DNA of 64,000 nt from Clostridia bacterium (GTDB lineage Bacteria; Bacillota; Clostridia; Oscillospirales; Acutalibacteraceae): NCBI GenBank assembly GCA_017437005.1, contig JAFSBZ010000014.1, positions 62,001-126,000 on the forward strand, written 5' to 3'. The position numbers and the translations under genes are program-made. Shown here in pieces: positions 37,118 to 45,652 of this stretch (position 1 is the first letter of the stretch; each line of letters opens with the position of its first letter). The notes under the pieces are model-generated. The model was given only the letters and a program-made list of their open reading frames with translations. It made no database searches and was not told the DNA's origin.

Positions 37118-38377
37118 TTATGTAATTGCTTTGTCTTTAAAAAATTCAATTACTTTGTCAGCAATCTCTCGATGCTCTTTATCTGACGGATGTGAGCCAC
37201 CGCCCGATTTGCATACAGGTAGTTGAAGCGTATAAACATTGTTATAGCCCAACGAATTAAGCTTTTTTACAGCCCCGTTAATTGCAGTTATCGGTTCGTT
37301 GTTCCAAACGCCGTAAAGAAAGATTATCTTTGCATCTTTGGGGTATCCGATATTAGTTATAAGGTCAGCAAAATGTTGTTCGTATGCGCTGACACTTTCA
37401 AAATTTCCTGCATCGTATAATCGTGCGCCGACATCGTTTGTGCCAAGATTTACAACCACTATATCAACGACTGCAGGATTAGACGAGGCATATTTTTTTG
37501 CTTTGTCTAAATGATAGCTTTCAAGGCTATAAAATTCGGGGAATGTTGGGTAACCCTCACGTTTACCAAGTGCAATACCACTCATAGATACTATTCTGTA
37601 ATCGCATCCTAATTCATTTGCAACCAGGAATGGATATGCTTTTGTTGAGCTTTGATTTTTAAGAGCCGATGGGTCGGCCACACCGTTTAGCACAAGATTA
37701 CCGTAACCGCTTGTAAGCGAGTCGCCTAAAAATTCAATTACTGTTTTATCGCTATCTTTTGGAAGCAACTTGGCGCCATCGTCAAGCTGTATGCTTACAA
37801 CTGTAAAATTCATATTTTCACGCGACTCGGAATCACGAATAAATTTAATGTTATGCGAACCATTTTCAAGTCCACGCGCTACAACAATATAACTGGCATT
37901 AGAGCTTTCTATCGCCTGATGCTGCGCTGTGATTTCGCCATCTACCATTACGGTATAATATACACCCGCACTTGCCTCTACCGTAAGTAAAACCGAGCTG
38001 CTGTCGGTGTTAAATTCAATGGCGCTTGCCGCCATATTAAGATTTATACCGTTATTCGATTTTTCGCAACGGCCATTCAATTTAATATTTTGCAAAATTA
38101 CAGCATCATTAAGACTACATATATTTTCCTGAGGCTGTTGTTGTTCGGGCGAAACGCTTGACACCGATGACGTTTCACTTTGAACGCTTGATGTATCGGT
38201 TTGTGTGCCGGTATCGTCTTTTAAAGATGTATCGCTACTCACAGGAATCCCCCCTTCGTAAACAACCTCTTCTTCATATATCACCTTAACATCGGATGAT
38301 GTATCCGCATCACTGCCACAAGCACAAAGACCTACGAAAATCAAAAGCGTGAGCAATATACATAATATTTTTTTCAT
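37118..38377 (-). CDS. SGNH-hydrolase lipoprotein (CE2-like carbohydrate esterase)
   Basis: A 419-aa lipoprotein: lipobox with Cys20 (GLCACG), a Ser/Thr/Gln-rich linker to about residue 85, a beta-sandwich (about 90-200), then an SGNH domain with FLGDSLTSGYGN (Ser220), VVNLGTND and C-terminal SHPSDKEH carrying the catalytic His. Jelly-roll plus SGNH in this order is the CE2 acetyl-esterase layout, suggesting deacetylation of plant or mannan polysaccharide at the cell surface (inference). AAAGGAG precedes ATG at 38377. It follows ldhA by 15 bases, so belongs to the uvrC-ldhA unit. Confidence 0.85.
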   Translation of the reverse strand: MKKILCILLTLLIFVGLCACGSDADTSSDVKVIYEEEVVYEGGIPVSSDTSLKDDTGTQTDTSSVQSETSSVSSVSPEQQQPQENICSLNDAVILQNIKLNGRCEKSNNGINLNMAASAIEFNTDSSSVLLTVEASAGVYYTVMVDGEITAQHQAIESSNASYIVVARGLENGSHNIKFIRDSESRENMNFTVVSIQLDDGAKLLPKDSDKTVIEFLGDSLTSGYGNLVLNGVADPSALKNQSSTKAYPFLVANELGCDYRIVSMSGIALGKREGYPTFPEFYSLESYHLDKAKKYASSNPAVVDIVVVNLGTNDVGARLYDAGNFESVSAYEQHFADLITNIGYPKDAKIIFLYGVWNNEPITAINGAVKKLNSLGYNNVYTLQLPVCKSGGGSHPSDKEHREIADKVIEFFKDKAIT

Positions 38378-38392
38378 AAAAGTTCTCCTTTA

Positions 38393-39421
38393 TTAAAAGC
38401 ACTTGCAAAGTCGCTGTGTTTTACAGTTTGCCGTTTTTCCGCAATGATAACAAAGCTCGTTTTGGCTGCCGCCGTTTTCAAATATTTCTTTTATATTGTC
38501 AATGGTCGTTTTCGCAATATTGCCAAGCGCCTCCTCGGTTAAAAATGCTTGATGCGATGTTACAATAACATTTGGCATTGAAATTAGTCGTGCTAAAGTA
38601 TCATCGTCTACAATATGACCCGAAAAATCCTCAAAGAATATATCAGATTCTTCCTCGTATACGTCAAGACAAGCGGCGCCGATTTTACGCGATTTTATAC
38701 CGTCAAGTAACGCGTCGGCATCAATGAGCGCACCGCGCGATGTATTAAGTAATACTACGCCTTTTTTCATCTTACTAATAGATTTCTCGTCTATGATATG
38801 ATATGTCTCAGGTGTGAGCGGACAATGCATAGATATGATATCACTCTCTGCAAAAAGGCGCTCAAGCTCTACGTATTCGCAAGGCGCATCGTCAGCGGGA
38901 AATTTATCATAAGCTAACACCTTCATACCAAAGCCACGGCAAATATCTATAAATACGCGGCCAATTTTACCCGTACCTATAACACCAACCGTTTTGCCGT
39001 AAAGGTCAAAGCCTGTAAGTCCCGACAGACTAAAGTTAAAGTCCTTTGTGCGTATATATGCCTTGTGTATGCGGCGAATTGAGGTAAGCAACATCGCCAT
39101 AGTGTGTTCAGCTACTGCGTATGGCGAATAAGCAGGCACGTGTACCACATGGATTTTGCCGTAAGCGTATTTAACGTCTACATTGTTGTAACCCGCGCAA
39201 CGCAACGCCAAAATTCGCACACCCAAATTGTACAATTTATCTATTACTGCGGCATCTGCTGTATCATTAACAAATATACACACCGCATCGCAACCGCGAG
39301 CAAGCTCGGCAGTATCGATATTAAGCTTGGTTTCATAAAACTTAAAAACAATATCGCTACTTGCATATTTTTCAAACGACTGCTTATCGTATGGTTTTGT
39401 ATCAAAAAACGCTATTTTCAT
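38393..39421 (-). CDS. D-2-hydroxyacid (D-lactate) dehydrogenase with Cys-rich tail
   Basis: A 342-aa NAD-dependent dehydrogenase of the LdhA type: MKIAFFDTKPYD start, Rossmann motif VGVIGTGKIGRVF, catalytic Arg in NTSRGAL, Glu in DVYEEES and His in TSHQAFLTEEA. It likely reduces pyruvate to D-lactate. The last 20 residues are an unusual extension, CYHCGKTANCKTQRLCKCF, with five cysteines. ATG at 39421 is chosen over the upstream 39436 start because it matches the family N-terminus. It begins 11 bases past the uvrC stop. Confidence 0.88.
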   Translation of the reverse strand: MKIAFFDTKPYDKQSFEKYASSDIVFKFYETKLNIDTAELARGCDAVCIFVNDTADAAVIDKLYNLGVRILALRCAGYNNVDVKYAYGKIHVVHVPAYSPYAVAEHTMAMLLTSIRRIHKAYIRTKDFNFSLSGLTGFDLYGKTVGVIGTGKIGRVFIDICRGFGMKVLAYDKFPADDAPCEYVELERLFAESDIISMHCPLTPETYHIIDEKSISKMKKGVVLLNTSRGALIDADALLDGIKSRKIGAACLDVYEEESDIFFEDFSGHIVDDDTLARLISMPNVIVTSHQAFLTEEALGNIAKTTIDNIKEIFENGGSQNELCYHCGKTANCKTQRLCKCF

Positions 39422-39432
39422 ATTTTCACCTG

Positions 39433-41250
39433 TCAAGAATTAAATTCATTGTATATTTTTTCCGCCAAAGCGCGATTTATACCCGAAACAACAGTCAGCT
39501 CTTCGGGCGTTGCCGCTTTTATAGCCTTCATTGTTTTAAAATGCTTTAAAAGCGCCTTTGCTTTTGCTTCTCCTATGCCATCAATCGACAAAAGTTCGGA
39601 GCTTAGCATCTTTTTGCTTCTGCGCTTTTTGTGATAGCCTATTGCAAAACGGTGGACTTCATCCTGAATAGCGGTTACAAGGCGGTATGCCGATTCATTT
39701 GCCTTGATAGAAATATCGCCCCCACCTGTTGCTATAGCGCGCGTGCGGTGCTTTGAGTCCTTTACCATACCAAAAAGCGCTACATTTATATTGTGTTTTT
39801 TTAGTATAGGTTCGACAGCCGATATTTGCCCTTTGCCGCCGTCAAGTAATATTAGGTCAGGTAGAGTTGCAAAGCCCTCGTTCTCCCCATTTTCATATTC
39901 GGTAAAGCGACGGTCAAGCACCTCAGCCATAGAGCGATAATCGTCTTGCCCTGTAAAACCCTTAATTTTAAACATACGGTAATGTGGTTTATATGGCTTA
40001 CCGTCGCGGAACACAACCATACCTGCTACGTTTTCGTCACCCGCGGTATTAGAAATATCGTAAGACTCTATAATACGGGGTACATTTTGTAGTCCTAAAA
40101 GTCGCGCAAGCTCGTTAAGCGCCGTCATTTCGCGGCCCTGAATTTCGGTTTTCTGCGACAGATTATCGGCAGCATTGTTGCGACACATATTTACAAGGTT
40201 TTTTTGCTCGCCGCGTTGCGGTAATATAATTTCTACCCTTTTCCCCGCCTTTTCACAAAGCCATTTTTCCAATAAATTACGGCCCTCAAAATCGCTGTCA
40301 CACACTACTCTGGGCGGAATATCACCCGTATCATAATATCTCTCAATAAATTGACTGTACAGGTCATTTTTGTCGGTAAAGGTGTCGATTATAAAATGCT
40401 TTTTGTCGGTGAGCTTGCCGTTTCTAAAAACAAGCACAGCCACACAAGCTGTATTTTCAAGCAAAGCCACAGCAAAAACATCTTGATTATTATAACTGCA
40501 CATTACAACCTTTTGACTGTCATCCAGTTTTTTTATGGCATTTATTCGGTCACGAAGCTTGGCTGCATATTCAAAATCAAGCTTTTCTGCCGCCGTTTCC
40601 ATTTCGCCTTGTAACAGCTTTATCATATTTTCTCCGCCGCCGTGCTTTATAAAGGCTATAGCAGAATTTACCGATTCGTTATACTGTTCTACACTTATAT
40701 TTGCGCGACAGGGCGCATCGCAAAGCCCAATATGATAATTAAGACACGGCTTTGAATATTTATCAAAGCTACGGTTGCAATCGGGCAGTTTAAATATTTT
40801 TCGCACCTGAGATACAGTATCCTTTACTACAGCCGAAGAGTAATATGGACCTATATACTCGGCACATTTGTCGTCAAGCTGCATACTTGTTGTAATTTTG
40901 CGCCATTTATCATTTGTAATTTTTATATAGTGATAACCCTTATCGTCCTTTAAAAGAATGTTATATTTGGGTTGATTTTGCTTTATTAGTGAGTTTTCAA
41001 GTATGAGCGCCTCAAACTCGCTATCACAAAGCACATATTCGAAATCATCTACCAAGCTTACCATTTTTCGCACCTTTTCGGTGTGCCCGCTACCAGCCCC
41101 AAAATACTGCGTTACGCGATTTTTTAGTGACTTTGCTTTACCGATATATATAATAGTGCCATTTTTATCCTTCATTATATATACTCCGGGCGTTAGGGGC
41201 AGTCGATTGGCTTTTACCTTTAACTCGCGCAGCCTTATGTTTTCACTCAT
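39433..41250 (-). CDS. uvrC: Excinuclease ABC subunit C
   Basis: A 605-aa nuclease of nucleotide excision repair that makes both incisions. N-terminal GIY-YIG domain (LPLTPGVYIMKDKNGTIIYIGKAKSLKNR), a Cys cluster CNRSFDKYSKPCLNYHIGLCDAPC, the UVR motif that binds UvrB, a RNase H-like 5' incision domain, and C-terminal helix-hairpin-helix (SIDGIGEAKAKALLKHF). ATG at 41250 lies behind AAGGTGG; the GTG at 41268 is within that site. Confidence 0.96.
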   Translation of the reverse strand: MSENIRLRELKVKANRLPLTPGVYIMKDKNGTIIYIGKAKSLKNRVTQYFGAGSGHTEKVRKMVSLVDDFEYVLCDSEFEALILENSLIKQNQPKYNILLKDDKGYHYIKITNDKWRKITTSMQLDDKCAEYIGPYYSSAVVKDTVSQVRKIFKLPDCNRSFDKYSKPCLNYHIGLCDAPCRANISVEQYNESVNSAIAFIKHGGGENMIKLLQGEMETAAEKLDFEYAAKLRDRINAIKKLDDSQKVVMCSYNNQDVFAVALLENTACVAVLVFRNGKLTDKKHFIIDTFTDKNDLYSQFIERYYDTGDIPPRVVCDSDFEGRNLLEKWLCEKAGKRVEIILPQRGEQKNLVNMCRNNAADNLSQKTEIQGREMTALNELARLLGLQNVPRIIESYDISNTAGDENVAGMVVFRDGKPYKPHYRMFKIKGFTGQDDYRSMAEVLDRRFTEYENGENEGFATLPDLILLDGGKGQISAVEPILKKHNINVALFGMVKDSKHRTRAIATGGGDISIKANESAYRLVTAIQDEVHRFAIGYHKKRRSKKMLSSELLSIDGIGEAKAKALLKHFKTMKAIKAATPEELTVVSGINRALAEKIYNEFNS

Positions 41251-41280
41251 ACTTGTCACCACCTTCACCTATATTATACA

Positions 41281-41314
41281 AAAAAACTGCGCCGATAGCA
41301 ACAACTATCGGCGC
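41281..41314 (-). terminator. Terminator after rpsT
   Basis: GCGCCGATAG pairs with CTATCGGCGC, loop 6, followed on the minus strand by a run of T. Confidence 0.8.
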
Positions 41315-41357
41315 AATATTATTCTTTGCAAAAAATAATATAATTTAAGTTTTAAAC

Positions 41358-41618
41358 TTACGCATTTGCGTTAAGCTTTGATACAAGAGCAGATTTCTTT
41401 CTTGCGGCATTGTTCTTATGAAGAATACCCTTACCTGCAGCCTGATCAATTTTAGATACAGCAACCTTTACAGCCTCAGCAGCTTCAGGAGCCTTAGCAT
41501 CAATAGCGGCATTTGCCTTTTTAATAGAAGTTCTAAGTGCAGAACGGCAAGCCTTATTTCTTTCAGCGTTAGCTGCGCTAACTAAAACGCGCTTCTTAGC
41601 AGATTTAATATTAGGCAT
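41358..41618 (-). CDS. rpsT: 30S ribosomal protein S20
   Basis: An 86-aa basic protein, MPNIKSAKKRVLVSAANAER at the start and KNNAARKKSALVSKLN at the end, the S20 signature. It binds 16S rRNA in the small subunit. GAGGAGGTG precedes ATG at 41618. Monocistronic with its own promoter and terminator. Confidence 0.97.
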   Translation of the reverse strand: MPNIKSAKKRVLVSAANAERNKACRSALRTSIKKANAAIDAKAPEAAEAVKVAVSKIDQAAGKGILHKNNAARKKSALVSKLNANA

Positions 41619-41654
41619 CGTGACACCTCCTCATATTTACTCACAGTGTCTAAC

Positions 41655-41683
41655 ATAATAACACAAACAAAACAAAAAATCAA
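41655..41683 (-). promoter_or_regulatory. Promoter of rpsT
   Basis: Minus strand TTGATT (41683-41678), 17-base spacer, TATTAT (41660-41655). Confidence 0.5.
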
Positions 41684-41817
41684 GTATTTTTTTAAAATAA
41701 TAAAATTACTGAAAATACAAGCCTTTTTTGTCGAAAACAAAAAAATATTTTATGTTTTTTGCACACATAGCTTGGTAATACTGTTTTTGTAAATCAAGCG
41801 TAAAGGGGCAAAAAAGT

Positions 41818-42582
41818 ATGTATGTTAATAAGGTCGAAATTTGTGGTGTTGACACATCAAAACTACCCGTAATGAAAGAAAAGGATAAAACGCGTCTGTT
41901 ACAAGAGGTTAAGTCCGGCAACAAGGCCGCTCGCGAAGAACTTATAAACGGTAATTTACGCCTGGTGCTGAGCGTTGTACAACGTTTTTCAAACCGAGGA
42001 GAAAACCCCGACGATTTGTTTCAGGTAGGCTGCATAGGACTTATAAAATCTATTGATAATTTTGATATTACCCAGAATGTTCGTTTTTCTACCTATGCCG
42101 TTCCAATGATTATTGGCGAAATACGACGATACCTACGTGACAACAATTCCATTAGAGTGAGTCGCTCTATAAAAGACACAGCCTACCGTGCAATGCAGGT
42201 TAAGGAAGAGCTTATCAACAAGCATCAAAAGGAGCCTACCGTAAGCGAAATAGCCGAAGCGTTGGGACTACCGCGCGAGGATGTTGTAATAGCGCTTGAA
42301 AGTATTGTAGACCCTATATCTCTTTACGAGCCGATTTTTTCCGAAGGCGGCGATACCATATACGTGCTTGACCAGGTCGGCGATAAAAACGATGATAAAA
42401 ATTGGCTTGACGAAATGTGTATTAAAGAAGCAATAAAGGGACTTTCTGACCGTGAAAAAAAGATACTAAGCCTTCGTTTTATGCAAGGCAAAACACAAAC
42501 CGAGGTTTCAGAAGAAATTGGCATAAGTCAAGCGCAGGTATCGCGGCTTGAAAAATACGCGCTTAAAAAGATAAAGTCTTAA
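41818..42582 (+). CDS. sigG: Sporulation sigma factor SigG
   Basis: A 254-aa sigma-70 family factor. The N-terminus MYVNKVEICGVDTSKLPV is the conserved SigG leader. Region 2 has DDLFQVGCIGLIKSIDNFD and FSTYAVPMIIGEIRRYLRD; region 3 follows; region 4 ends with QTEVSEEIGISQAQVSRLEK. SigG runs late forespore transcription. It stands alone here, not beside spoIIGA-sigE as in Bacillus. No convincing forespore promoter was identified in the 199 bases upstream. Confidence 0.95.
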   Translation: MYVNKVEICGVDTSKLPVMKEKDKTRLLQEVKSGNKAAREELINGNLRLVLSVVQRFSNRGENPDDLFQVGCIGLIKSIDNFDITQNVRFSTYAVPMIIGEIRRYLRDNNSIRVSRSIKDTAYRAMQVKEELINKHQKEPTVSEIAEALGLPREDVVIALESIVDPISLYEPIFSEGGDTIYVLDQVGDKNDDKNWLDEMCIKEAIKGLSDREKKILSLRFMQGKTQTEVSEEIGISQAQVSRLEKYALKKIKS

Positions 42583-42583
42583 A

Positions 42584-42618
42584 AACACGCCACCGCGTTT
42601 GCGGTGGCGTGTTTTTTA
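42584..42618 (+). terminator. Terminator after sigG
   Basis: ACACGCCACCGC pairs with GCGGTGGCGTGT, followed by TTTTTTAT. Confidence 0.85.
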
Positions 42619-42626
42619 TATTGATA

Positions 42627-43010
42627 CTAATATAACATTACAATGTGAACAGCATCTTTTTGTTCACTGCCTTTTAAAATTATTTTTACTGACTCATCCT
42701 GCCAAAGCACATCCCAATTATATTTGCTAAGCACACCACCATCATTATGAATTGAGGTATTAATAACCTTTAATTTTTTCTTGTTATTTATGTCCTTGAC
42801 TGTAATTCTAACGGCAGTTGAACCAAAGGGCCAGTCAGGACTACCGACCATTTGAAATACAACAGCATATTTGCCATCGGGAGAGTTTTCTGTTCCTGCA
42901 AGGGTAAGCTTATATTCATCGTTATAAACAAACCATCCTATACAAGCCGCAATTAATACAACACCAGCAGAAAATGTTGAAATAATTGCGATTATAATTT
43001 TCTTTTTCAT
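42627..43010 (-). CDS. DUF5412-like membrane-anchored protein
   Basis: A 127-aa protein with one N-terminal helix (KKKIIIAIISTFSAGVVLIAACIGWFVY) and an extracytoplasmic domain with SPDGKYAVVFQMVGSPDWPFG, resembling DUF5412. Function unknown. Start at 43010, 8 bases past the stop of the upstream membrane gene, so probably last in that operon. Confidence 0.7.
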   Translation of the reverse strand: MKKKIIIAIISTFSAGVVLIAACIGWFVYNDEYKLTLAGTENSPDGKYAVVFQMVGSPDWPFGSTAVRITVKDINNKKKLKVINTSIHNDGGVLSKYNWDVLWQDESVKIILKGSEQKDAVHIVMLY

Positions 43011-43018
43011 ATAAAAAC

Positions 43019-44668
43019 CTACCAATAATATTCTTGCTTTTTACTGCAACAATAGTTACTAAATTGGGGATTTTTTTCTAAAAATTTATATAGCACATCA
43101 TAAGCTCGTGATTTTGGTATGCTAAAATATGAAAAGCCCTTATGTAGTTGATTGTTTTGCCTTATTGTTTCTGCGTCAAAGCCTTCGGCATAATGCATAT
43201 TCTCAAAATAATCATGCATATATGCCTGTGCCAAATATTCTTGAGCCTTGTGGGCATCATTTGCATTTTTACTGCAAGCAAGCTTAACCACATACGGTAT
43301 ACCCTCGTCACCAAGACGATAAAGGGTTGAAATATCTATGGTTTCAAGCTTACCATTTTTATAGCTTTCGTAATTATAACGCGCGCAAAGAGCGTTTACA
43401 TTTACTGTGCCAAGCAATAAAACCACTATTCCTGCGGTAACAAGTGACGTTTTTACAATGTTGATTTTGCTGATATATATTTTCAAAATAACCGCTATAA
43501 ACACAACACTCAAAAAAATCATAAATGCGCTTGTAGTAATGCGTAACACCGTCATACCAAGCTCGTTTATATAAAGCACCATTTTAGATATTGCTGTAGC
43601 AATAATTATAAGTGTAAAAACCGATATAAATGTAGATATTATCTTAATTCCCACACAGATTTTGCCTTCTTGCTTTTTTGCAAGTAATATGCTCAGGAAC
43701 ACAACGCCTAAATTTATTACGGCTATAACACACATTTCAAAAAAACCTTTACGCGCATATTCAGAATAGGTAATTTTGTCATTTGGCAAAAAGCCCTTAA
43801 ATGCGCTAAAAAAATATGCAAGCTGTGAAAACAAATACAAAACATAACATACTGCAATGGCTGACAAAAAAGAAATTATACAAGCATTTTCAACACCTGC
43901 AAATTTTGATTCCTGCGGCTTTGAAACACGGTTATACTTTAGTGAAAAACCATACGAAATAACAAACATAGAAACAATTGTGCCGAATATTATTTTTAAA
44001 ACAATTAGGAATGTATTGCCCGAATTACTGAAAATACTGCTCATCATACCGCTAAAGGCATCATCGGACTTTAAAAGCAGCGGCACCACAACAATAAGCA
44101 CAGGTACTGCGCAAATTAGACCTGTTAATATTTTTCCAAAGGTCTTTTTATCCCCTTCTTTGTTTGATAACAACGATTTTAACGATACACCAACATTACC
44201 GATTGTTGACAAAGCGGAATAAAAAATCCCCATTGTTTCTCTATTACCACTCGAAGATTTATTTACAACTCCATCAAAGAAAACAAGTGACAGTAAAAAG
44301 CTTATAACCACGCCAAAAAATCGAACGCTACTGTTAGTGGTGCATATAAACACAACCGAATTGGCAACAGCTAATAATCCGTAAACGAGTATTGATAGGT
44401 TTATTTTGTTGTTTTTTATAAAATAAACGCTAAACATTACTATCATAATACACACGGATAATAAATATCCAAACGCAAAACCGCCAAAAAAACCGAATAT
44501 AGTTGTAAAAATACAACTTACAAGCGCACCTAACGCAAAAAGGGTATCATTTTTGTTCAACTCGAAAAGCGGCTTTGGTGCAAATGCATCGCCATAGTTA
44601 AACTGTATTTCCTCATTTTGTTGCTCGACCTGTTCTTCTAAAACATTTTTATTTTCAATATTATCCAT
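43019..44668 (-). CDS. DUF4173/DUF4153-family polytopic membrane protein
   Basis: A 549-aa protein with about 12 hydrophobic segments and a soluble C-terminal tail (about 425-549). The segment ITYSEYARKGFFEMCVIAVINL matches the conserved YARKGFFEL region of DUF4173-type proteins. Function unknown. It starts 4 bases after the XRE regulator stop, so the two are coupled. Confidence 0.75.
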   Translation of the reverse strand: MDNIENKNVLEEQVEQQNEEIQFNYGDAFAPKPLFELNKNDTLFALGALVSCIFTTIFGFFGGFAFGYLLSVCIMIVMFSVYFIKNNKINLSILVYGLLAVANSVVFICTTNSSVRFFGVVISFLLSLVFFDGVVNKSSSGNRETMGIFYSALSTIGNVGVSLKSLLSNKEGDKKTFGKILTGLICAVPVLIVVVPLLLKSDDAFSGMMSSIFSNSGNTFLIVLKIIFGTIVSMFVISYGFSLKYNRVSKPQESKFAGVENACIISFLSAIAVCYVLYLFSQLAYFFSAFKGFLPNDKITYSEYARKGFFEMCVIAVINLGVVFLSILLAKKQEGKICVGIKIISTFISVFTLIIIATAISKMVLYINELGMTVLRITTSAFMIFLSVVFIAVILKIYISKINIVKTSLVTAGIVVLLLGTVNVNALCARYNYESYKNGKLETIDISTLYRLGDEGIPYVVKLACSKNANDAHKAQEYLAQAYMHDYFENMHYAEGFDAETIRQNNQLHKGFSYFSIPKSRAYDVLYKFLEKNPQFSNYCCSKKQEYYW

Positions 44669-44672
44669 CAGA

Positions 44673-44879
44673 TTAGTCCTCCTTTGAATATTTGATTATA
44701 TCCCCCGGTTGACAGTTAAGCTCTTTACAAATAGCGTCCAGCGTGGAAAAACGAATTGCCTTTGCCTTGCCGGTTTTTAGTATGGAAAGGTTAGCTTGCG
44801 TAATACCTATTCTTTCGGATAACTCAAGCGAGGTCATTTTACGCATAGCGAGTATTACGTCTAAATCTATTTCAATCAT
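44673..44879 (-). CDS. Small XRE-type transcriptional regulator
   Basis: A 68-aa helix-turn-helix protein (MTSLELSERIGITQANLSILKTG), of the YozG kind that accompanies DUF2975 genes. Probably regulates its own operon through the TTATCG palindromes upstream of the DUF2975 gene (inference). It lies between DUF2975 and DUF4173 genes with gaps of 13 and 4 bases. Confidence 0.88.
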   Translation of the reverse strand: MIEIDLDVILAMRKMTSLELSERIGITQANLSILKTGKAKAIRFSTLDAICKELNCQPGDIIKYSKED

Positions 44880-44892
44880 TTTTTACCCCCGC

Positions 44893-45360
44893 TTATATAG
44901 TAAGTTCGTTTTCTTCGTTTATTTCGACCGCATTCTGCATTACATTTTTAACTATGCGAAGCATAAGCCCAACAAATGCCGCAGCTGTTGCCACAAATAA
45001 AAACGGTATGTAAAACACGCCGCCTATAAGCGTTATAGCGGCTACCGCAAAACAACACCACGAAATGCGACGAAGATATTTTACATTTTTATCTATAAAA
45101 ATGTCTTGCTTTTTTATGTTGAAAAGCAACTTTAAAAGGCTGTAAAGAGTAATATATGCAAATACGGCACAAGGATAAAAGCAAGCCGCAAAAAGAGTTG
45201 ACATATTGTGCATAGCCGCACCGTTTTCTGACCAGCCGCGATAAACCGTAAACCAAAACTTTACAAACCAAGGGCCTAAAAACAGTGCCGCTGTAAGTAT
45301 GCCTACAAATATAAAGCACACTACTATCGACAATGTTACCGAGCGTTTTCTATTCCACAT
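44893..45360 (-). CDS. DUF2975 membrane protein
   Basis: A 155-aa protein with four hydrophobic helices and the DUF2975 layout (LLKLLFNIKKQDIFIDKNVKYLRRISW between helices 2 and 3). Function unknown; often paired with a small XRE regulator, as here. Start 45360 behind GGAGG; the open frame extends 7 codons further. Confidence 0.8.
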   Translation of the reverse strand: MWNRKRSVTLSIVVCFIFVGILTAALFLGPWFVKFWFTVYRGWSENGAAMHNMSTLFAACFYPCAVFAYITLYSLLKLLFNIKKQDIFIDKNVKYLRRISWCCFAVAAITLIGGVFYIPFLFVATAAAFVGLMLRIVKNVMQNAVEINEENELTI

Positions 45361-45392
45361 AAAAATTACCTCCAAAACCATTTTCTAACTGC

Positions 45393-45421
45393 AATATAAC
45401 AGAAAAATTATCGTTTGTCAA
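45393..45421 (-). promoter_or_regulatory. Promoter of the DUF2975-XRE-DUF4173 operon
   Basis: Minus strand TTGACA (45421-45416), 17-base spacer, TATATT (45398-45393). Confidence 0.6.
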
Positions 45422-45449
45422 TAATTTTATTATCGAAAAACGATAATTT
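45407..45449 (-). promoter_or_regulatory. Putative XRE operator: repeated TTATCG half-sites
   Basis: A half-site AATTATCGTTT lies in the promoter spacer and a palindrome TTATCG-AAAAA-CGATAA sits just upstream of the -35 box. Confidence 0.4.
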
Positions 45450-45520
45450 TGTGCTTGTATTCGTTGGCGTAAGGCAAACACATTACTTCTTCACTATTAC
45501 ATCTTACCTATTACTTATAT

Positions 45521-45552
45521 AAAAAGTCCCCGACAACAGTCAGGGACTTTTT
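45521..45552. terminator. Hairpin terminator downstream of DegV
   Basis: AAAAAGTCCC pairs with GGGACTTTTT; symmetrical, may serve either strand. Confidence 0.7.
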
Positions 45553-45652
45553 ATATATTAAAGGGGTATAATCGGTAATCTTATAGATAGCAAGTCGCTA
45601 CCGCCGAAAAGCAGGATATCCTTTTTGCACCCCTGCTTTATTTTATGCCGAA
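45553..45652 (-). other. Structured region between DegV and its terminator
   Basis: 100 bases without an ORF. On either strand there are GGGGT/ACCCC, CGGTA/TACCG and AAAGCAGG/CCTGCTTT pairings. It may be a 3' UTR structure or a small RNA; I cannot name it. Confidence 0.3.

Noticed and set aside
41700..41817. Forespore-type promoter for sigG
   Set aside because: No convincing pair of boxes for SigF or SigG could be aligned by eye.
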